A DNA stretch of 64,000 bases from Flavobacterium succinicans. Lineage in GTDB: Bacteria > Bacteroidota > Bacteroidia > Flavobacteriales > Flavobacteriaceae. The stretch's first letter is position 1. Each line of letters opens with the position of its first letter. Under the pieces are notes generated by a model that saw only the letters and a list, made by a program, of their open reading frames with translations, was not told where the DNA came from and searched no databases. The stretch spans positions 434,001-498,000 of the forward strand of contig NZ_JMTM01000017.1 of the NCBI RefSeq assembly GCF_001662485.1, given 5' to 3'. A program made the position numbers and the translations under genes. Of the stretch, positions 1 to 7,794 are shown one piece after another.

Positions 1-216
1 GACAATATGTAACGGCTTACCACTATCGGTCAAGCCCATTTCTTGAATTTTGATGGTAGGGAAATCATTGGCTAATAGTTGGTAATATCGAATAGTTTCT
101 TCGTATGTAGCCGATTGGTTTCCATTTCCTTTTTCAAAAAAAGTATCGTATTGGTTGTTTTTTTGAGCTATAATAGAAAGTGAAAAGAATAGAAGAAGTG
201 TAGAAATGAATTTCAT
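1..216 (-). CDS. M14-type zinc carboxypeptidase, N-terminal part only
   Basis: The gene runs off the left edge, so only the first 72 codons are present. The product starts with a Sec signal peptide (MKFISTLLLFFSLSIIAQ) and should be exported to the periplasm or beyond. The following segment contains SATYEETIRYYQLLANDFP and then GLTDSGKPLHIV. This is the usual N-terminal pattern of flavobacterial M14 peptidases, in which the substrate-cleft strand precedes the first zinc motif. The zinc ligands themselves lie outside the window, so the family call rests on pattern similarity. A TATATTTG -7-like element sits 25 bases upstream of the start (complement of 241-248). The assignment is an inference; being coding is well supported. 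Confidence 0.6.
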   Translation of the reverse strand, partial: MKFISTLLLFFSLSIIAQKNNQYDTFFEKGNGNQSATYEETIRYYQLLANDFPTIKIQEMGLTDSGKPLHIV

Positions 217-320
217 GTAGTTGTGTTTTTGAGGAAAATTCAAATATACTTATTTTTCTTATATTTTGATTATTCATAAGATGCTAAACCCTGAAAATAG
301 GCGCTACCAACTATTTTAAC

Positions 321-328
321 TACTTTTG
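321..328 (+). promoter_or_regulatory. -7 promoter element just ahead of the helicase start
   Basis: TACTTTTG matches the Bacteroidetes -7 consensus TAnnTTTG and ends only four bases before the ATG at 333. Transcription normally begins a few bases after this element, so the mRNA would be leaderless or nearly so. No convincing -33 TTG lies at the expected distance. Confidence 0.45.
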
Positions 329-332
329 CACC

Positions 333-1679
333 ATGAATACACCGCACAATTTTAAACCGATTCTTGCCAGTTTAGGGATTTTAGATCTTAACGAGATGCA
401 AGAAGTATCGCATGATGCTATTATTAACGAAAACAATGTTTTATTACTCTCTCCAACTGGATCAGGGAAAACATTAGCTTTTTTATTGCCTATTTTTGAG
501 TTACTACAACCTGAAATTCTTTCGGTTCAATGTTTAATTTTGGTGCCTTCTCGTGAATTAGGACTTCAGATTGAACAAGTATGGAAAAAAATGAGTACGG
601 GTTACAAAGTAAATGTGTGTTATGGAGGTCATGCTATTGATACCGAAATTAAAAATTTAAGTAATCCACCCGCAATTTTGATTGGAACTCCAGGACGTAT
701 CGCAGATCATATTGATCGTGGTACTTTTCGTTTGGATAAAATTCAGACGCTCGTTTTAGATGAATTTGATAAGTCTTTGCAACTTGGATTTCATGAACAA
801 ATGTCGTTTGTGATTGGAAAATTGACTAAACTCAATAAACGTGTCTTGGTTTCGGCTACTTCGGGAATCGAAATTCCAAAATATACTCGAGTGGTAAGTC
901 CTTTGATTTTGGATTTTATTCCAGAAAATAAAGAAGAAAATAATCTTTCATTACAAATGGTTGTTTCAAAAGAGAAGGATAAACTCATGACCTTATTTCA
1001 ATTGATTTGTTCTTTGAAATCGGAAGCGGCGATTGTTTTTTGCAACCATCGAGATGCTGCGGAGCGCATAAGTGATACTTTGAATGAAAAAGGAATTTAT
1101 GCGACGTATTACCATGGAGGAATGGATCAAGAAGAACGAGAACGCGCTTTAATTCAATTTAGAAACGGAAGTATGAGTTACTTAATTACAACCGATTTAG
1201 CAGCTCGAGGATTGGATATTCCAGAAATGAAGCATGTTATTCATTATCATTTGCCTTTGAAAGAAGAAGAGTTTACCCATAGAAACGGTCGGACAGCACG
1301 TATGTTGGCTTCAGGAACGGCTTATTTAATTGTAAATGAAAGCGAAAAGAAACTCGATTATATTGATTACAGCATGTCAGTAATGGATGTGAGTTCTCAT
1401 GTGGTTTTACCGAAACCTCCTCAATTTCAAACCATTTATATTAGTGGTGGGAAAAAGAATAAGCTCAATAAAATTGACATTGTAGGGTTCTTTTCTCAAA
1501 AAGGGAAATTAGAAAAAGGCGATTTAGGTTTGATTGAAGTTAAAGATTTTATCTCCTTTGCTGCTGTCAAATACAATAAAGTTAAAGATTTGCTTTCCAA
1601 CATTCGTGATGAGAAAATGAAAGGAAAAAAGTTTAAAATTGAAGTGGCTAGAAAAGTAATTAAAAAAGAAGAGGAGTAG
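333..1679 (+). CDS. DEAD-box-type ATP-dependent RNA helicase, DbpA-like
   Basis: This is a cytoplasmic RNA helicase of superfamily 2. Visible motifs are SPTGSGKT (residues 40-47, Walker A), PSRELG (motif Ia), TPGR, DEFD (143-146, in place of the usual DEAD), SAT (174-176), TTDLAARGLD (motif V) and HRNGR (316-320, motif VI). The last 75 or so residues match the RNA-recognition domain of DbpA, which in Escherichia coli targets 23S rRNA hairpin 92 during assembly of the large ribosomal subunit. A role in ribosome assembly is therefore likely. At 448 residues it has normal DbpA length. Substitution of Ala by Phe in motif II is unusual but keeps the catalytic Asp-Glu pair. The gene is monocistronic and converges on the PhnA-family gene. 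Confidence 0.88.
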   Translation: MNTPHNFKPILASLGILDLNEMQEVSHDAIINENNVLLLSPTGSGKTLAFLLPIFELLQPEILSVQCLILVPSRELGLQIEQVWKKMSTGYKVNVCYGGHAIDTEIKNLSNPPAILIGTPGRIADHIDRGTFRLDKIQTLVLDEFDKSLQLGFHEQMSFVIGKLTKLNKRVLVSATSGIEIPKYTRVVSPLILDFIPENKEENNLSLQMVVSKEKDKLMTLFQLICSLKSEAAIVFCNHRDAAERISDTLNEKGIYATYYHGGMDQEERERALIQFRNGSMSYLITTDLAARGLDIPEMKHVIHYHLPLKEEEFTHRNGRTARMLASGTAYLIVNESEKKLDYIDYSMSVMDVSSHVVLPKPPQFQTIYISGGKKNKLNKIDIVGFFSQKGKLEKGDLGLIEVKDFISFAAVKYNKVKDLLSNIRDEKMKGKKFKIEVARKVIKKEEE

Positions 1680-1723
1680 GGGGGATTTCAGCCTTTAGAT
1701 TATAAACCTCGGGTAAGAAAATG

Positions 1724-1780
1724 GTTAGCAAAAAAAGAAAACGCCTTGAAATATCAAAGCGTTTTCTTTTTTTTTGCTAA
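1724..1780. terminator. Bidirectional terminator between helicase and PhnA genes
   Basis: An inverted repeat begins GTTAGC, continues through an A-run and GAAAACGC, and is mirrored by GCGTTTTC, a T-run and GCTAAC. The A/T runs on both flanks suit termination of both converging genes. Confidence 0.8.
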
Positions 1781-1794
1781 CTGCTAACTGCAAG

Positions 1795-2361
1795 TTATAT
1801 TTTCTTTACATATTGTGTAATAATGACGATTTGTTGTCCGTCAACTTTTCCTTCAATATATTCAGCATTTTCATGGTCTAAACGAATGTTTCTTACAGCA
1901 GTTCCTTGTTTGGCCACCATGCTAGAGCCTTTTACTTTTAAATCCTTAATCAAGACTACAGAGTCACCGTGTTCTAGAATTACACCATTGCTATCTCGGT
2001 GAATGATTTTGTTTTCGTCTTCTTCGCCTTCACCTGTAGCTTTTGCCCAAGCTAAATCCTCTTCTTCAAAATACATTTGATCGGCTAGTTCTTGATTGTG
2101 TAAACGACTTAACATTCTCCAAGAGAGTACTTGAACCGGAAGATGCTCGCTCCACATACTGTCGTTTAAACATCTCCAAAGATTTATATCCATGGATTCA
2201 GGATTTTCTATTTGGTCAATCAGTGTTTGATTAATCAAAACATGTTCGTCTATACCGCCTTTTCTGGTGGGTAAAATTTGGTACACTTTTAAATCTTCAG
2301 TAACTCCTGAAAGTTCACATTTACCGCCACTACGTTTGTTTAATTCTCTTTCTATACTCAT
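1795..2361 (-). CDS. PhnA (YjdM) family protein lacking the zinc-ribbon cysteines
   Basis: The C-terminal third carries the PhnA-type beta domain, with IIHRDSNGVILEHGDSVVLI near residues 118-137 and then KVKGSSMVAKQGTAVRNIRL. The N-terminus keeps the family framework ERELNKRSGGKCELSG. However, the zinc-ribbon Cys pattern expected from family members (CxxC twice) is reduced to one Cys in CELS, and the second pair is replaced by LINQ. Despite the old name, PhnA-family proteins are not phosphonoacetate hydrolases, and their cellular role is unsettled. The 188-residue length is normal for the Bacteroidetes branch. The gene stands alone with its own promoter. The family is clear; the function is unknown. 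Confidence 0.8.
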   Translation of the reverse strand: MSIERELNKRSGGKCELSGVTEDLKVYQILPTRKGGIDEHVLINQTLIDQIENPESMDINLWRCLNDSMWSEHLPVQVLSWRMLSRLHNQELADQMYFEEEDLAWAKATGEGEEDENKIIHRDSNGVILEHGDSVVLIKDLKVKGSSMVAKQGTAVRNIRLDHENAEYIEGKVDGQQIVIITQYVKKI

Positions 2362-2384
2362 TTTAGCTATTCTTAATTGTTTTG

Positions 2385-2415
2385 CAAAAATAGGGCTAAT
2401 TACTAGCTTCTACAA
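2385..2415 (-). promoter_or_regulatory. Promoter of the PhnA-family gene
   Basis: On the minus strand TTG (complement of 2413-2415) and TATTTTTG (complement of 2385-2392) are separated by 20 bases, the spacing expected for the Bacteroidetes -33/-7 promoter. The start codon lies 23 bases downstream. Confidence 0.7.
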
Positions 2416-2434
2416 CTTGTGAACTAGATTGTTG

Positions 2435-2899
2435 CTATTTGTGTATTTTAACTCTTACGGCATCTGGAACTAACATTTCATATTCGCCATGGTTCCTAAT
2501 GACATCTCGGACAATACTTGAGCTGATATAAGAAGTTCGGGCTGCTGTTAATAAAAAGACGGTTTCTATTTTAGAGAGTCGGCGATTGGTATGAGCGATG
2601 GCTTTTTCGAATTCGAAGTCGGCAGGATTGCGTAGTCCTCTCAAAATAAAATGAGCTTCAAGTTTGTGACACAAATCGATGGTCAATCCTTCATAAGTAA
2701 TCACCGTTACTTTGGGTTCATTTTTGAAAGTTTCTTCAATAAAGCGTTTTCTTTCGTCTAAAGAAAACATGTATTTTTTTTCGGCATTGACACCAATTGC
2801 AATTACGATTTCATCAAAGAGGGAAATGCCTCTTTTGATAATGTCTTCGTGACCTAAGGTTATCGGGTCAAATGATCCTGGGAATATGGCTTTTTTCAT
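2435..2899 (-). CDS. coaD: Phosphopantetheine adenylyltransferase
   Basis: CoaD transfers AMP from ATP to 4'-phosphopantetheine, giving dephospho-CoA, the penultimate step of coenzyme A synthesis in the cytoplasm. The protein has the nucleotidyltransferase motif GSFDPITLGH at residues 8-17, the conserved RGLRNPADFEFE segment near 90-101 and the late SSSIVRDV motif that contacts ATP. The 154-residue length is standard. It lies 71 bases downstream of ddl on the same strand and may be co-transcribed with it. Downstream the mRNA runs toward the PhnA promoter without an obvious strong terminator. Confidence 0.95.
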   Translation of the reverse strand: MKKAIFPGSFDPITLGHEDIIKRGISLFDEIVIAIGVNAEKKYMFSLDERKRFIEETFKNEPKVTVITYEGLTIDLCHKLEAHFILRGLRNPADFEFEKAIAHTNRRLSKIETVFLLTAARTSYISSSIVRDVIRNHGEYEMLVPDAVRVKIHK

Positions 2900-2970
2900 T
2901 TGTTTTTTGTGGTTGTGAGTTGCTTGTTTTTTTAGAGCTCATCGGCTTAGAATCTTAGCGACTCAGAAAC

Positions 2971-3942
2971 TTAATTAATTGCCAACTCAATTGCATTAGT
3001 AAACAAATCTTCTAATGATATTCCAGCAGCTCTGGCTTGTTGAGGAATCAAACTTTCAGTGGTTAGTCCAGGAATAGTGTTCGTTTCTAGCATGTGCGGT
3101 TCGCCATCGACAATTATGAATTCGCTACGTGAAAAACCTTTCATTTTCAAAACTTCATAGGCGCGTTTGGCAATGTCACCTACTTTTTGAGTCATTTCGT
3201 CAGAGATACGGGCTGGAGTAATTTCTTGTGATTTTCCCTCATATTTGGCCTCATAATCAAAGAAATCATTATCAGAAACAATTTCAGTAATAGGCAAGAC
3301 GGTGATTTTTCCTTGGTAATTAATTACGCCAACGGATACTTCGGTGCCATCAAGGAAACTTTCAATGATGATTTCGTTATCTTCTTTATAGGCGATTTCG
3401 ATAGCGATTGGCAATTCAGTTTCTGTTTTTACTTTAGAAATTCCGAAACTAGATCCCGCTTTATTAGGTTTTACAAAGCAAGGTAATCCTACTTTTTTTA
3501 CGATTTCGGTAGTATTTATAAGGTCGCCTTTGTTTAGATAATACGAAGTTGCGGTTTTGATGCCATAGGGTTTTAAAACGGATAAAAGATCTCTTTTGTT
3601 AAAGGTCAAGGCGGATTGGTAATAGTCGCATGCCGTTTGTGGTATGCCCAAAAGTTCAAAATAGGCTTGAAGTAATCCATCTTCTCCAGGTGTTCCGTGT
3701 ATAGCATTGAACACACAGTCAAAAGTGATTTTAGTTCCGTTTACAGTTACCGAAAAGTCATTGCGATCGATGGGAAATTCGGCATCATTAGCATCAACGA
3801 ATACCCATTTTTCTTTGAAGATGTGTATTCTATATCCAATATACTTGGTTTTGTCAAGGGTTTGGTAGACTACGTTTCCGCTAATTAGGGAGATTTTGTA
3901 TTCACTAGAATAACCTCCCATGATGATGGCAATGTTTTTCAT
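2971..3942 (-). CDS. ddl: D-alanine--D-alanine ligase
   Basis: This cytoplasmic ATP-grasp enzyme joins two D-alanines to make the dipeptide end of the peptidoglycan precursor. It opens with the N-terminal motif IAIIMGGYSSEYKISLISG. It also shows AIHGTPGEDGLLQAYFELLG near residue 80, the glycine-rich nucleotide loop KAGSSFGISKV, and ETNTIPGLTTESLIPQQA near 286-303, which contains the metal-binding Asn and the D-Ala site. The 323-residue length is typical for Bacteroidetes. It is divergent from the PASTA gene, and the intergenic region holds a TTAAACGTTTAA palindrome. TAATTTTG (complement of 4001-4008) is a likely -7 element. Confidence 0.96.
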   Translation of the reverse strand: MKNIAIIMGGYSSEYKISLISGNVVYQTLDKTKYIGYRIHIFKEKWVFVDANDAEFPIDRNDFSVTVNGTKITFDCVFNAIHGTPGEDGLLQAYFELLGIPQTACDYYQSALTFNKRDLLSVLKPYGIKTATSYYLNKGDLINTTEIVKKVGLPCFVKPNKAGSSFGISKVKTETELPIAIEIAYKEDNEIIIESFLDGTEVSVGVINYQGKITVLPITEIVSDNDFFDYEAKYEGKSQEITPARISDEMTQKVGDIAKRAYEVLKMKGFSRSEFIIVDGEPHMLETNTIPGLTTESLIPQQARAAGISLEDLFTNAIELAIN

Positions 3943-3959
3943 TTTAAAAATTTAATCGG

Positions 3960-3971
3960 TTAAACGTTTAA
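3960..3971. promoter_or_regulatory. TTAAACGTTTAA palindrome between ddl and the PASTA gene
   Basis: This is a perfect 12-base palindrome 17 bases upstream of the ddl start. The half-motif ATTAAACG recurs at about 3983-3990. The position downstream of the likely ddl -7 element would suit an operator or a 5'-leader structure. No regulator is known for it, so a function is only suggested. Confidence 0.3.
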
Positions 3972-4063
3972 TCCAAATAAATGATTAAACGTATTCAAAA
4001 CAAAATTATCATTTTTTTTGAAACGAAATACCTTTATCTTTGTTGCTTCTAAAAAATTAATTT

Positions 4064-4690
4064 ATGAATTTACGTAAGTATCTTACTAGTCGTGTTTTTT
4101 TTGGGCAATTGTTTATAGCTATCGCTATTATTGCTGTTTTGGCTTATTTATTCATGCATTGGTTAACATTTACTACCGATCATGGGCATGAAATTGCAGT
4201 TCCGAATTTAGCTAAATTAACCGAAGAGCAAGTAGAAGAGAAGTTAGATGATTTGGACTTGGATTATGAGCTTCTAGACTCCGTAGATTATAGAGATGAT
4301 TATCCAAAATTTAGCGTGGTAGAGCAAGATCCACTGCCTGGAACCAAAGTAAAAGTAGGTCGAAAAGTATACATTAAAATTAATTCTTCAGGATTTTCTT
4401 CAGTTCAGATTCCAAATTTAATAGAGAAAACCTACCGTGAAGCCGTACCCACGCTAAAAGCTTTAGGACTTGAAGCAGGGGCAGTCACTTATATTCCGAA
4501 TTTGGCCAAAGACATGGTTTTAGAAATGCGCTTTAAGGGTAGAAATCTAAAAGCGGGAGATCGTGTTTTGAAAGCCTCTAAAATTGATTTGGTCTTGGGA
4601 GATGGAAAAGCGACTTATGAAGATGAAGCGGCTAAAGATACTTTGCAAGCGCCTGCTGTAGAATCAGAAACACCTTTGAATGAACAATAA
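4064..4690 (+). CDS. Membrane-anchored PASTA domain protein
   Basis: The protein has a short cytoplasmic start, one membrane helix at about residues 13-33 (FFGQLFIAIAIIAVLAYLF) and then a periplasmic part. That part holds two PASTA repeats, roughly residues 45-111 (VPNLAKLTEEQVEEKL through VYIKINSSG) and 114-180 (VQIPNLIEKTYREAVPTL through IDLVLGDGK). PASTA domains bind peptidoglycan fragments or help position cell-wall enzymes. Here they are attached to neither a kinase nor a penicillin-binding protein. A TATCTTTG -7 element lies at 4035-4042. The end overlaps the following pseudouridine synthase by 11 bases, so the two are translationally linked. The exact role in the envelope is unknown. 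Confidence 0.85.
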   Translation: MNLRKYLTSRVFFGQLFIAIAIIAVLAYLFMHWLTFTTDHGHEIAVPNLAKLTEEQVEEKLDDLDLDYELLDSVDYRDDYPKFSVVEQDPLPGTKVKVGRKVYIKINSSGFSSVQIPNLIEKTYREAVPTLKALGLEAGAVTYIPNLAKDMVLEMRFKGRNLKAGDRVLKASKIDLVLGDGKATYEDEAAKDTLQAPAVESETPLNEQ

Positions 4691-5717
4691 TACCGAAACA
4701 TTAGATTTAGAAGACGAGTTATTTGAACATTATCGATTTGAGGTTCCCAAAGGGCAAGCTATTTTGAGAATCGATAAGTATTTGATGAACTTGATTCAGA
4801 ATGCTACCCGAAATAAAATTCAGAATGCCGCTACAGATGGGAATATTTTTGTAAATGATATTCCTGTAAAATCCAATTATAAAGTCAAGCCTTTTGATGT
4901 AATAACGGTGATGTTATCGCATCCACCCTTTGAGAATCATATTCTTCCCGAAGATCTTCCGTTGAATATCGTTTATGAAGATGCTGCTTTATTGTTGGTT
5001 AACAAAGATCCTGGAATGGTGGTACATCCCGGACATGGGAATTATACGGGAACTTTAGTGAATGCTTTGGCACATCATTTTGATAATCTACCGATGAACA
5101 GTAGCGAGCGCCCTGGATTGGTACATCGTATTGATAAAGATACATCGGGTTTGTTGGTAGTTGCAAAAACGGAAGCAGCTATGACACATTTGGCAAAACA
5201 ATTTGAGGCTAAAACTACCGAACGGGAATATATTGCTTTGGTTTGGGGAAATGTTGTAGCCGATGGAGGCACTATTGAAGGTAACTTGGCTCGTCATTTA
5301 AAAGATAGAATGCAAATGGCTGTGTTTGATGATCCAGAAATTGGGAAACCAGCTATTACCCATTATAAAGTGTTAGAGCGTTTTGGTTATGTTACTTTGA
5401 TTTCTTGTCAGTTAGAAACAGGTCGTACCCACCAGATTAGAGCGCACATGAAACATATTGGTCATCCGTTGTTTAATGATGAACGTTATGGAGGGCATTT
5501 GATACTAAAAGGGACAACGTTTACAAAATACAAGCAGTTTATAGAAAATTGCTTTAAAGCCCTGCCGAGACAAGCTTTGCATGCTAAAACCTTAGGTTTT
5601 GTTCATCCAACGACAGGCGAAATGATGCGTTTTGATACAGAAATACCAGCAGATTTTCAAGATTGTATTGATAGATGGCGCAATTATTGCAAAACCCACG
5701 TAACTGACGAAGAATAA
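4680..5717 (+). CDS. RluA-family 23S rRNA pseudouridine synthase (RluD-like)
   Basis: The enzyme isomerises uridine to pseudouridine in structured RNA. An S4 RNA-binding domain covers about residues 25-85 (ILRIDKYLMNLIQNATRNKI). The catalytic domain contains HRIDKDTSGLLV, with the active Asp at 152, and TGRTHQIRAHMKHIGHPL near 250-267. The overall layout matches RluD, which modifies helix 69 of 23S rRNA, but RluC and RluA relatives share it and the site cannot be read from sequence. The start at 4680 lies inside the end of the PASTA gene in another frame. This overlap is common for conserved gene pairs and supports co-translation. Confidence 0.9.
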   Translation: MNNNTETLDLEDELFEHYRFEVPKGQAILRIDKYLMNLIQNATRNKIQNAATDGNIFVNDIPVKSNYKVKPFDVITVMLSHPPFENHILPEDLPLNIVYEDAALLLVNKDPGMVVHPGHGNYTGTLVNALAHHFDNLPMNSSERPGLVHRIDKDTSGLLVVAKTEAAMTHLAKQFEAKTTEREYIALVWGNVVADGGTIEGNLARHLKDRMQMAVFDDPEIGKPAITHYKVLERFGYVTLISCQLETGRTHQIRAHMKHIGHPLFNDERYGGHLILKGTTFTKYKQFIENCFKALPRQALHAKTLGFVHPTTGEMMRFDTEIPADFQDCIDRWRNYCKTHVTDEE

Positions 5718-5722
5718 CAAAT

Positions 5723-5759
5723 GAAAAAGGACTTGTAGTTTAAATACAAGTCCTTTTTC
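5723..5759. terminator. Bidirectional terminator after the pseudouridine synthase gene
   Basis: A 15-base-pair perfect stem (GAAAAAGGACTTGTA and its complement) has a 7-base loop. It carries A- and T-rich feet, so it can end transcription of this gene and of the converging DUF1398 operon. Confidence 0.9.
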
Positions 5760-5761
5760 TT

Positions 5762-6151
5762 TTAAAGAGGTATTTTTTCTATTAAAATGCTATTTTGATT
5801 ACAATCATAATAGGTGCATGTTTTGTCGATGATGTTTACGGTCCATTGGGCTATTCCGCATTGAGCAGCTTGTTGGCAAAAAGTCAAATAATCGGTTTGC
5901 CCTTCTTGATGCATGACCAAAAGCTCTATAAATCTTTCTTTATTTGCTGAAGTAGCTACTGCCAAAGTATCATAGGTTTCTTTTGCAGTTGTTCTGTAGT
6001 TGTTACTGCCAAAATATTCTACGTGACCATCGGTAACAAAAGTATCGTAACCAATGACCCCCAAGTTGATTAAATCTTGAATGTATTTTGGAAAATCAGC
6101 ACCTGATTTTACTTTATTATGTGCTTCTTTAATCTGAGCGATTGTAAACAT
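5762..6151 (-). CDS. DUF1398 (YbcV-like) family protein
   Basis: This is a small soluble protein of 129 residues. It begins MFTIAQIKEAHNKVKSGADF and contains GVIGYDTFVTDGHVEYFG near residues 32-49 and CQQAAQCGIAQWTVNIID near 91-108, the pattern of DUF1398 proteins such as E. coli YbcV. The biochemical function of the family is unknown. It lacks a signal peptide. It lies 12 bases downstream of the thioesterase gene on the same strand, so the two probably form an operon. The context gives no clear functional clue. Confidence 0.75.
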   Translation of the reverse strand: MFTIAQIKEAHNKVKSGADFPKYIQDLINLGVIGYDTFVTDGHVEYFGSNNYRTTAKETYDTLAVATSANKERFIELLVMHQEGQTDYLTFCQQAAQCGIAQWTVNIIDKTCTYYDCNQNSILIEKIPL

Positions 6152-6163
6152 AGATGTTGATGT

Positions 6164-6598
6164 TTAAAGTGAAATAAAATCGGCTGTCTTTGGAAACGAA
6201 TTCAACGCATCGACAACAATTTGAGGGGTAGGTTGGGCTAATTTTCTTAATTTGGTGTCCATCCATGCACCATCTACCGTAATGGTAGCACACAAGACCT
6301 CGTCTCGGTAAAATTCATGTACGATAGACCAGCGTGAAGCATCCGGTTTCATTTTTGCAATTTTAGTTTGCATGATTATTGTATCCGAAAGGTTGATTTC
6401 TTTTCTGAAAACACATTCTTCTCTAAACAAAACAGGTCCAAAATGTTGGGTTTTCATCACGCGTAACGTTAGACCTAATTCTTCTAATATTTCAATTCTA
6501 TGCTGCGCACCAAAATCGTAATAAGCACTATGACGCATATGAAAATTGGGATCTAAATCTGACCAACGAAAGGAAAGTTGTTTGCTAAATGTAGCCAT
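6164..6598 (-). CDS. Acyl-CoA thioesterase, hotdog fold (4HBT type)
   Basis: Single-domain hotdog protein of about 144 residues. After MATFSKQLSFRWSDLDPNFH it shows HMRHSAYYDFGAQHRIEILEELG, the helix and active-site Asp/His region of 4-hydroxybenzoyl-CoA-thioesterase-like enzymes. Such enzymes release free acids from acyl-CoA; the substrate is not visible from sequence. The frame stays open 30 codons further upstream, but that part (SLLFLFLSPTKRYIFVI) does not resemble the family. The TAATTTTG -7 element (complement of 6632-6639) would also fall inside it, so the start at 6598 was chosen. It heads a likely operon with the DUF1398 gene. Confidence 0.82.
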   Translation of the reverse strand: MATFSKQLSFRWSDLDPNFHMRHSAYYDFGAQHRIEILEELGLTLRVMKTQHFGPVLFREECVFRKEINLSDTIIMQTKIAKMKPDASRWSIVHEFYRDEVLCATITVDGAWMDTKLRKLAQPTPQIVVDALNSFPKTADFISL

Positions 6599-6815
6599 AA
6601 GTATTTTTTTTATTCTTTTGTAATGAAACGGCAAAATTACGAATATATATCGTTTTGTGGGAGAAAGAAATAGAAATAGCAAGCTCAATTATTGCTATTT
6701 AACAAAGTTTAACTTGTTGTTTTTTTAATAGGTTGGTTCATTGAATAATGGATTTACTACTTTAAAATTGTGAATATCTATTTATAGAAACGTTCCTTTT
6801 TGTTTTAGCTTACGT

Positions 6816-6823
6816 TATCTTTG
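6816..6823 (+). promoter_or_regulatory. -7 promoter element of the DUF4494 gene
   Basis: TATCTTTG matches TAnnTTTG and lies 20 bases before the ATG. The nearest TTG upstream is only 13 bases away, closer than normal, so the -33 element is not assigned. Confidence 0.5.
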
Positions 6824-6843
6824 GCTCCCTAAAAAAAAACAAA

Positions 6844-7401
6844 ATGAGCACAATTTGGTACGAATGCAAAGTAAAGTACAGAAAAACCGATGAAACTGGC
6901 GGACAAAAGATTACCACCGAACCTTACTTGGTAGATGCCTTATCCTATACCGAGGCTGAAAAAAGAATCAACGAAGAAATGGCGGCTTATATCAGTGAAG
7001 AATTCAAGATTACCAACATAAAAGTAGGCAATTATGCCGAAATTCATCCTTTTGAAAATGCCGATCGTTGGTTCAAATCAAAGGTGTCTTTATTGGCTTT
7101 TGATGAAGAAAGTGGCAAGGAGCGCAAGACTAATATGTATCTTTTGGTACAAGCCAATGATGTAAAAGAAGCGTTTGACAATACGACTATTGCCATGAAA
7201 AACACCATGGGTGAATACACAATTCCAGCTATATCCGAATCTCCTATTATGGACGTTTTTCCTTATTTTAGTGGGGAAGAAGATGAAACGGAAGCGCTAG
7301 AACGTTTCAATGCCTTAAAGGCATCTACAGCGCCTAAATTCGATACGGACACCTACGAAAACGAAGCCCTAAAAGCCGAATTATTTCAAGAAATGGAATA
7401 A
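6844..7401 (+). CDS. DUF4494 domain protein
   Basis: A 185-residue acidic cytoplasmic protein with no signal or membrane segment. It starts MSTIWYECKVKYRKTDETGG and continues with EPYLVDALSYTEAEKRINEEM, the conserved N-terminal part of DUF4494 proteins found in Bacteroidetes. A middle segment (KSKVSLLAFDEESGKERK) and IPAISESPIMDVFPY complete the family pattern. The function is unknown. The gene is transcribed alone and ends at a strong hairpin. Confidence 0.8.
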   Translation: MSTIWYECKVKYRKTDETGGQKITTEPYLVDALSYTEAEKRINEEMAAYISEEFKITNIKVGNYAEIHPFENADRWFKSKVSLLAFDEESGKERKTNMYLLVQANDVKEAFDNTTIAMKNTMGEYTIPAISESPIMDVFPYFSGEEDETEALERFNALKASTAPKFDTDTYENEALKAELFQEME

Positions 7402-7422
7402 TTTTTTCTTCAAAATTATTTA

Positions 7423-7465
7423 ATCAAAAAGCCTGCGAAAACTTTGTCTTTGCAGGCTTTTTGAT
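7423..7465. terminator. Bidirectional terminator after the DUF4494 gene
   Basis: A 14-base-pair stem (ATCAAAAAGCCTGC and complement) with a 15-base loop and A/T runs on both sides. It lies between this gene and the converging peroxiredoxin operon. Confidence 0.88.
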
Positions 7466-7482
7466 AATTTATAAAACAGAAT

Positions 7483-7740
7483 CTATTTATCAATCGATCC
7501 CAAAACACGCTTCATAAACGTGTTCAAAGCTTCTTTTTTATCTGTACCTGTTTTTACCATTTTATTTACTTCCAAAGCACCATACATATTCGAAATCAAT
7601 TCGCCAATCACATCCAACTCTTCGTCTTTTAAAGAAGAAACTTCAGTAAGTGCTTCTAAAACTTCAATAGTTTCAATGATGTAATCTTGATCGTTTTCTT
7701 CTATAAATTGAGTAAGGTGTTTGATAACAGGTAATTTCAT
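7483..7740 (-). CDS. Small acidic DUF6952-like protein of the peroxiredoxin operon
   Basis: An 85-residue, mainly helical acidic protein (LPVIKHLTQFIEENDQDYI, then EVLEALTEVSSLKDEELDVIG) with no Cys and no signal peptide. Short proteins of this type recur in Bacteroidetes next to thioredoxin and peroxiredoxin genes and are, as far as I recall, grouped as DUF6952. Their function is unknown. Here it is the third gene after peroxiredoxin and thioredoxin, 54 bases behind the latter, so a role in the same peroxide-defence unit is plausible. Family naming is moderately certain; function is inference. Confidence 0.7.
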   Translation of the reverse strand: MKLPVIKHLTQFIEENDQDYIIETIEVLEALTEVSSLKDEELDVIGELISNMYGALEVNKMVKTGTDKKEALNTFMKRVLGSIDK

Positions 7741-7794
7741 TGGATTAAATGTATAAAGATTGGAAATAATTGTAAGTTGGAATAATTCGTTTTC

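Noticed and set aside
6599..6688. N-terminal extension of the thioesterase by 30 residues
   Set aside because: The extension is unlike the family and covers the likely promoter element.
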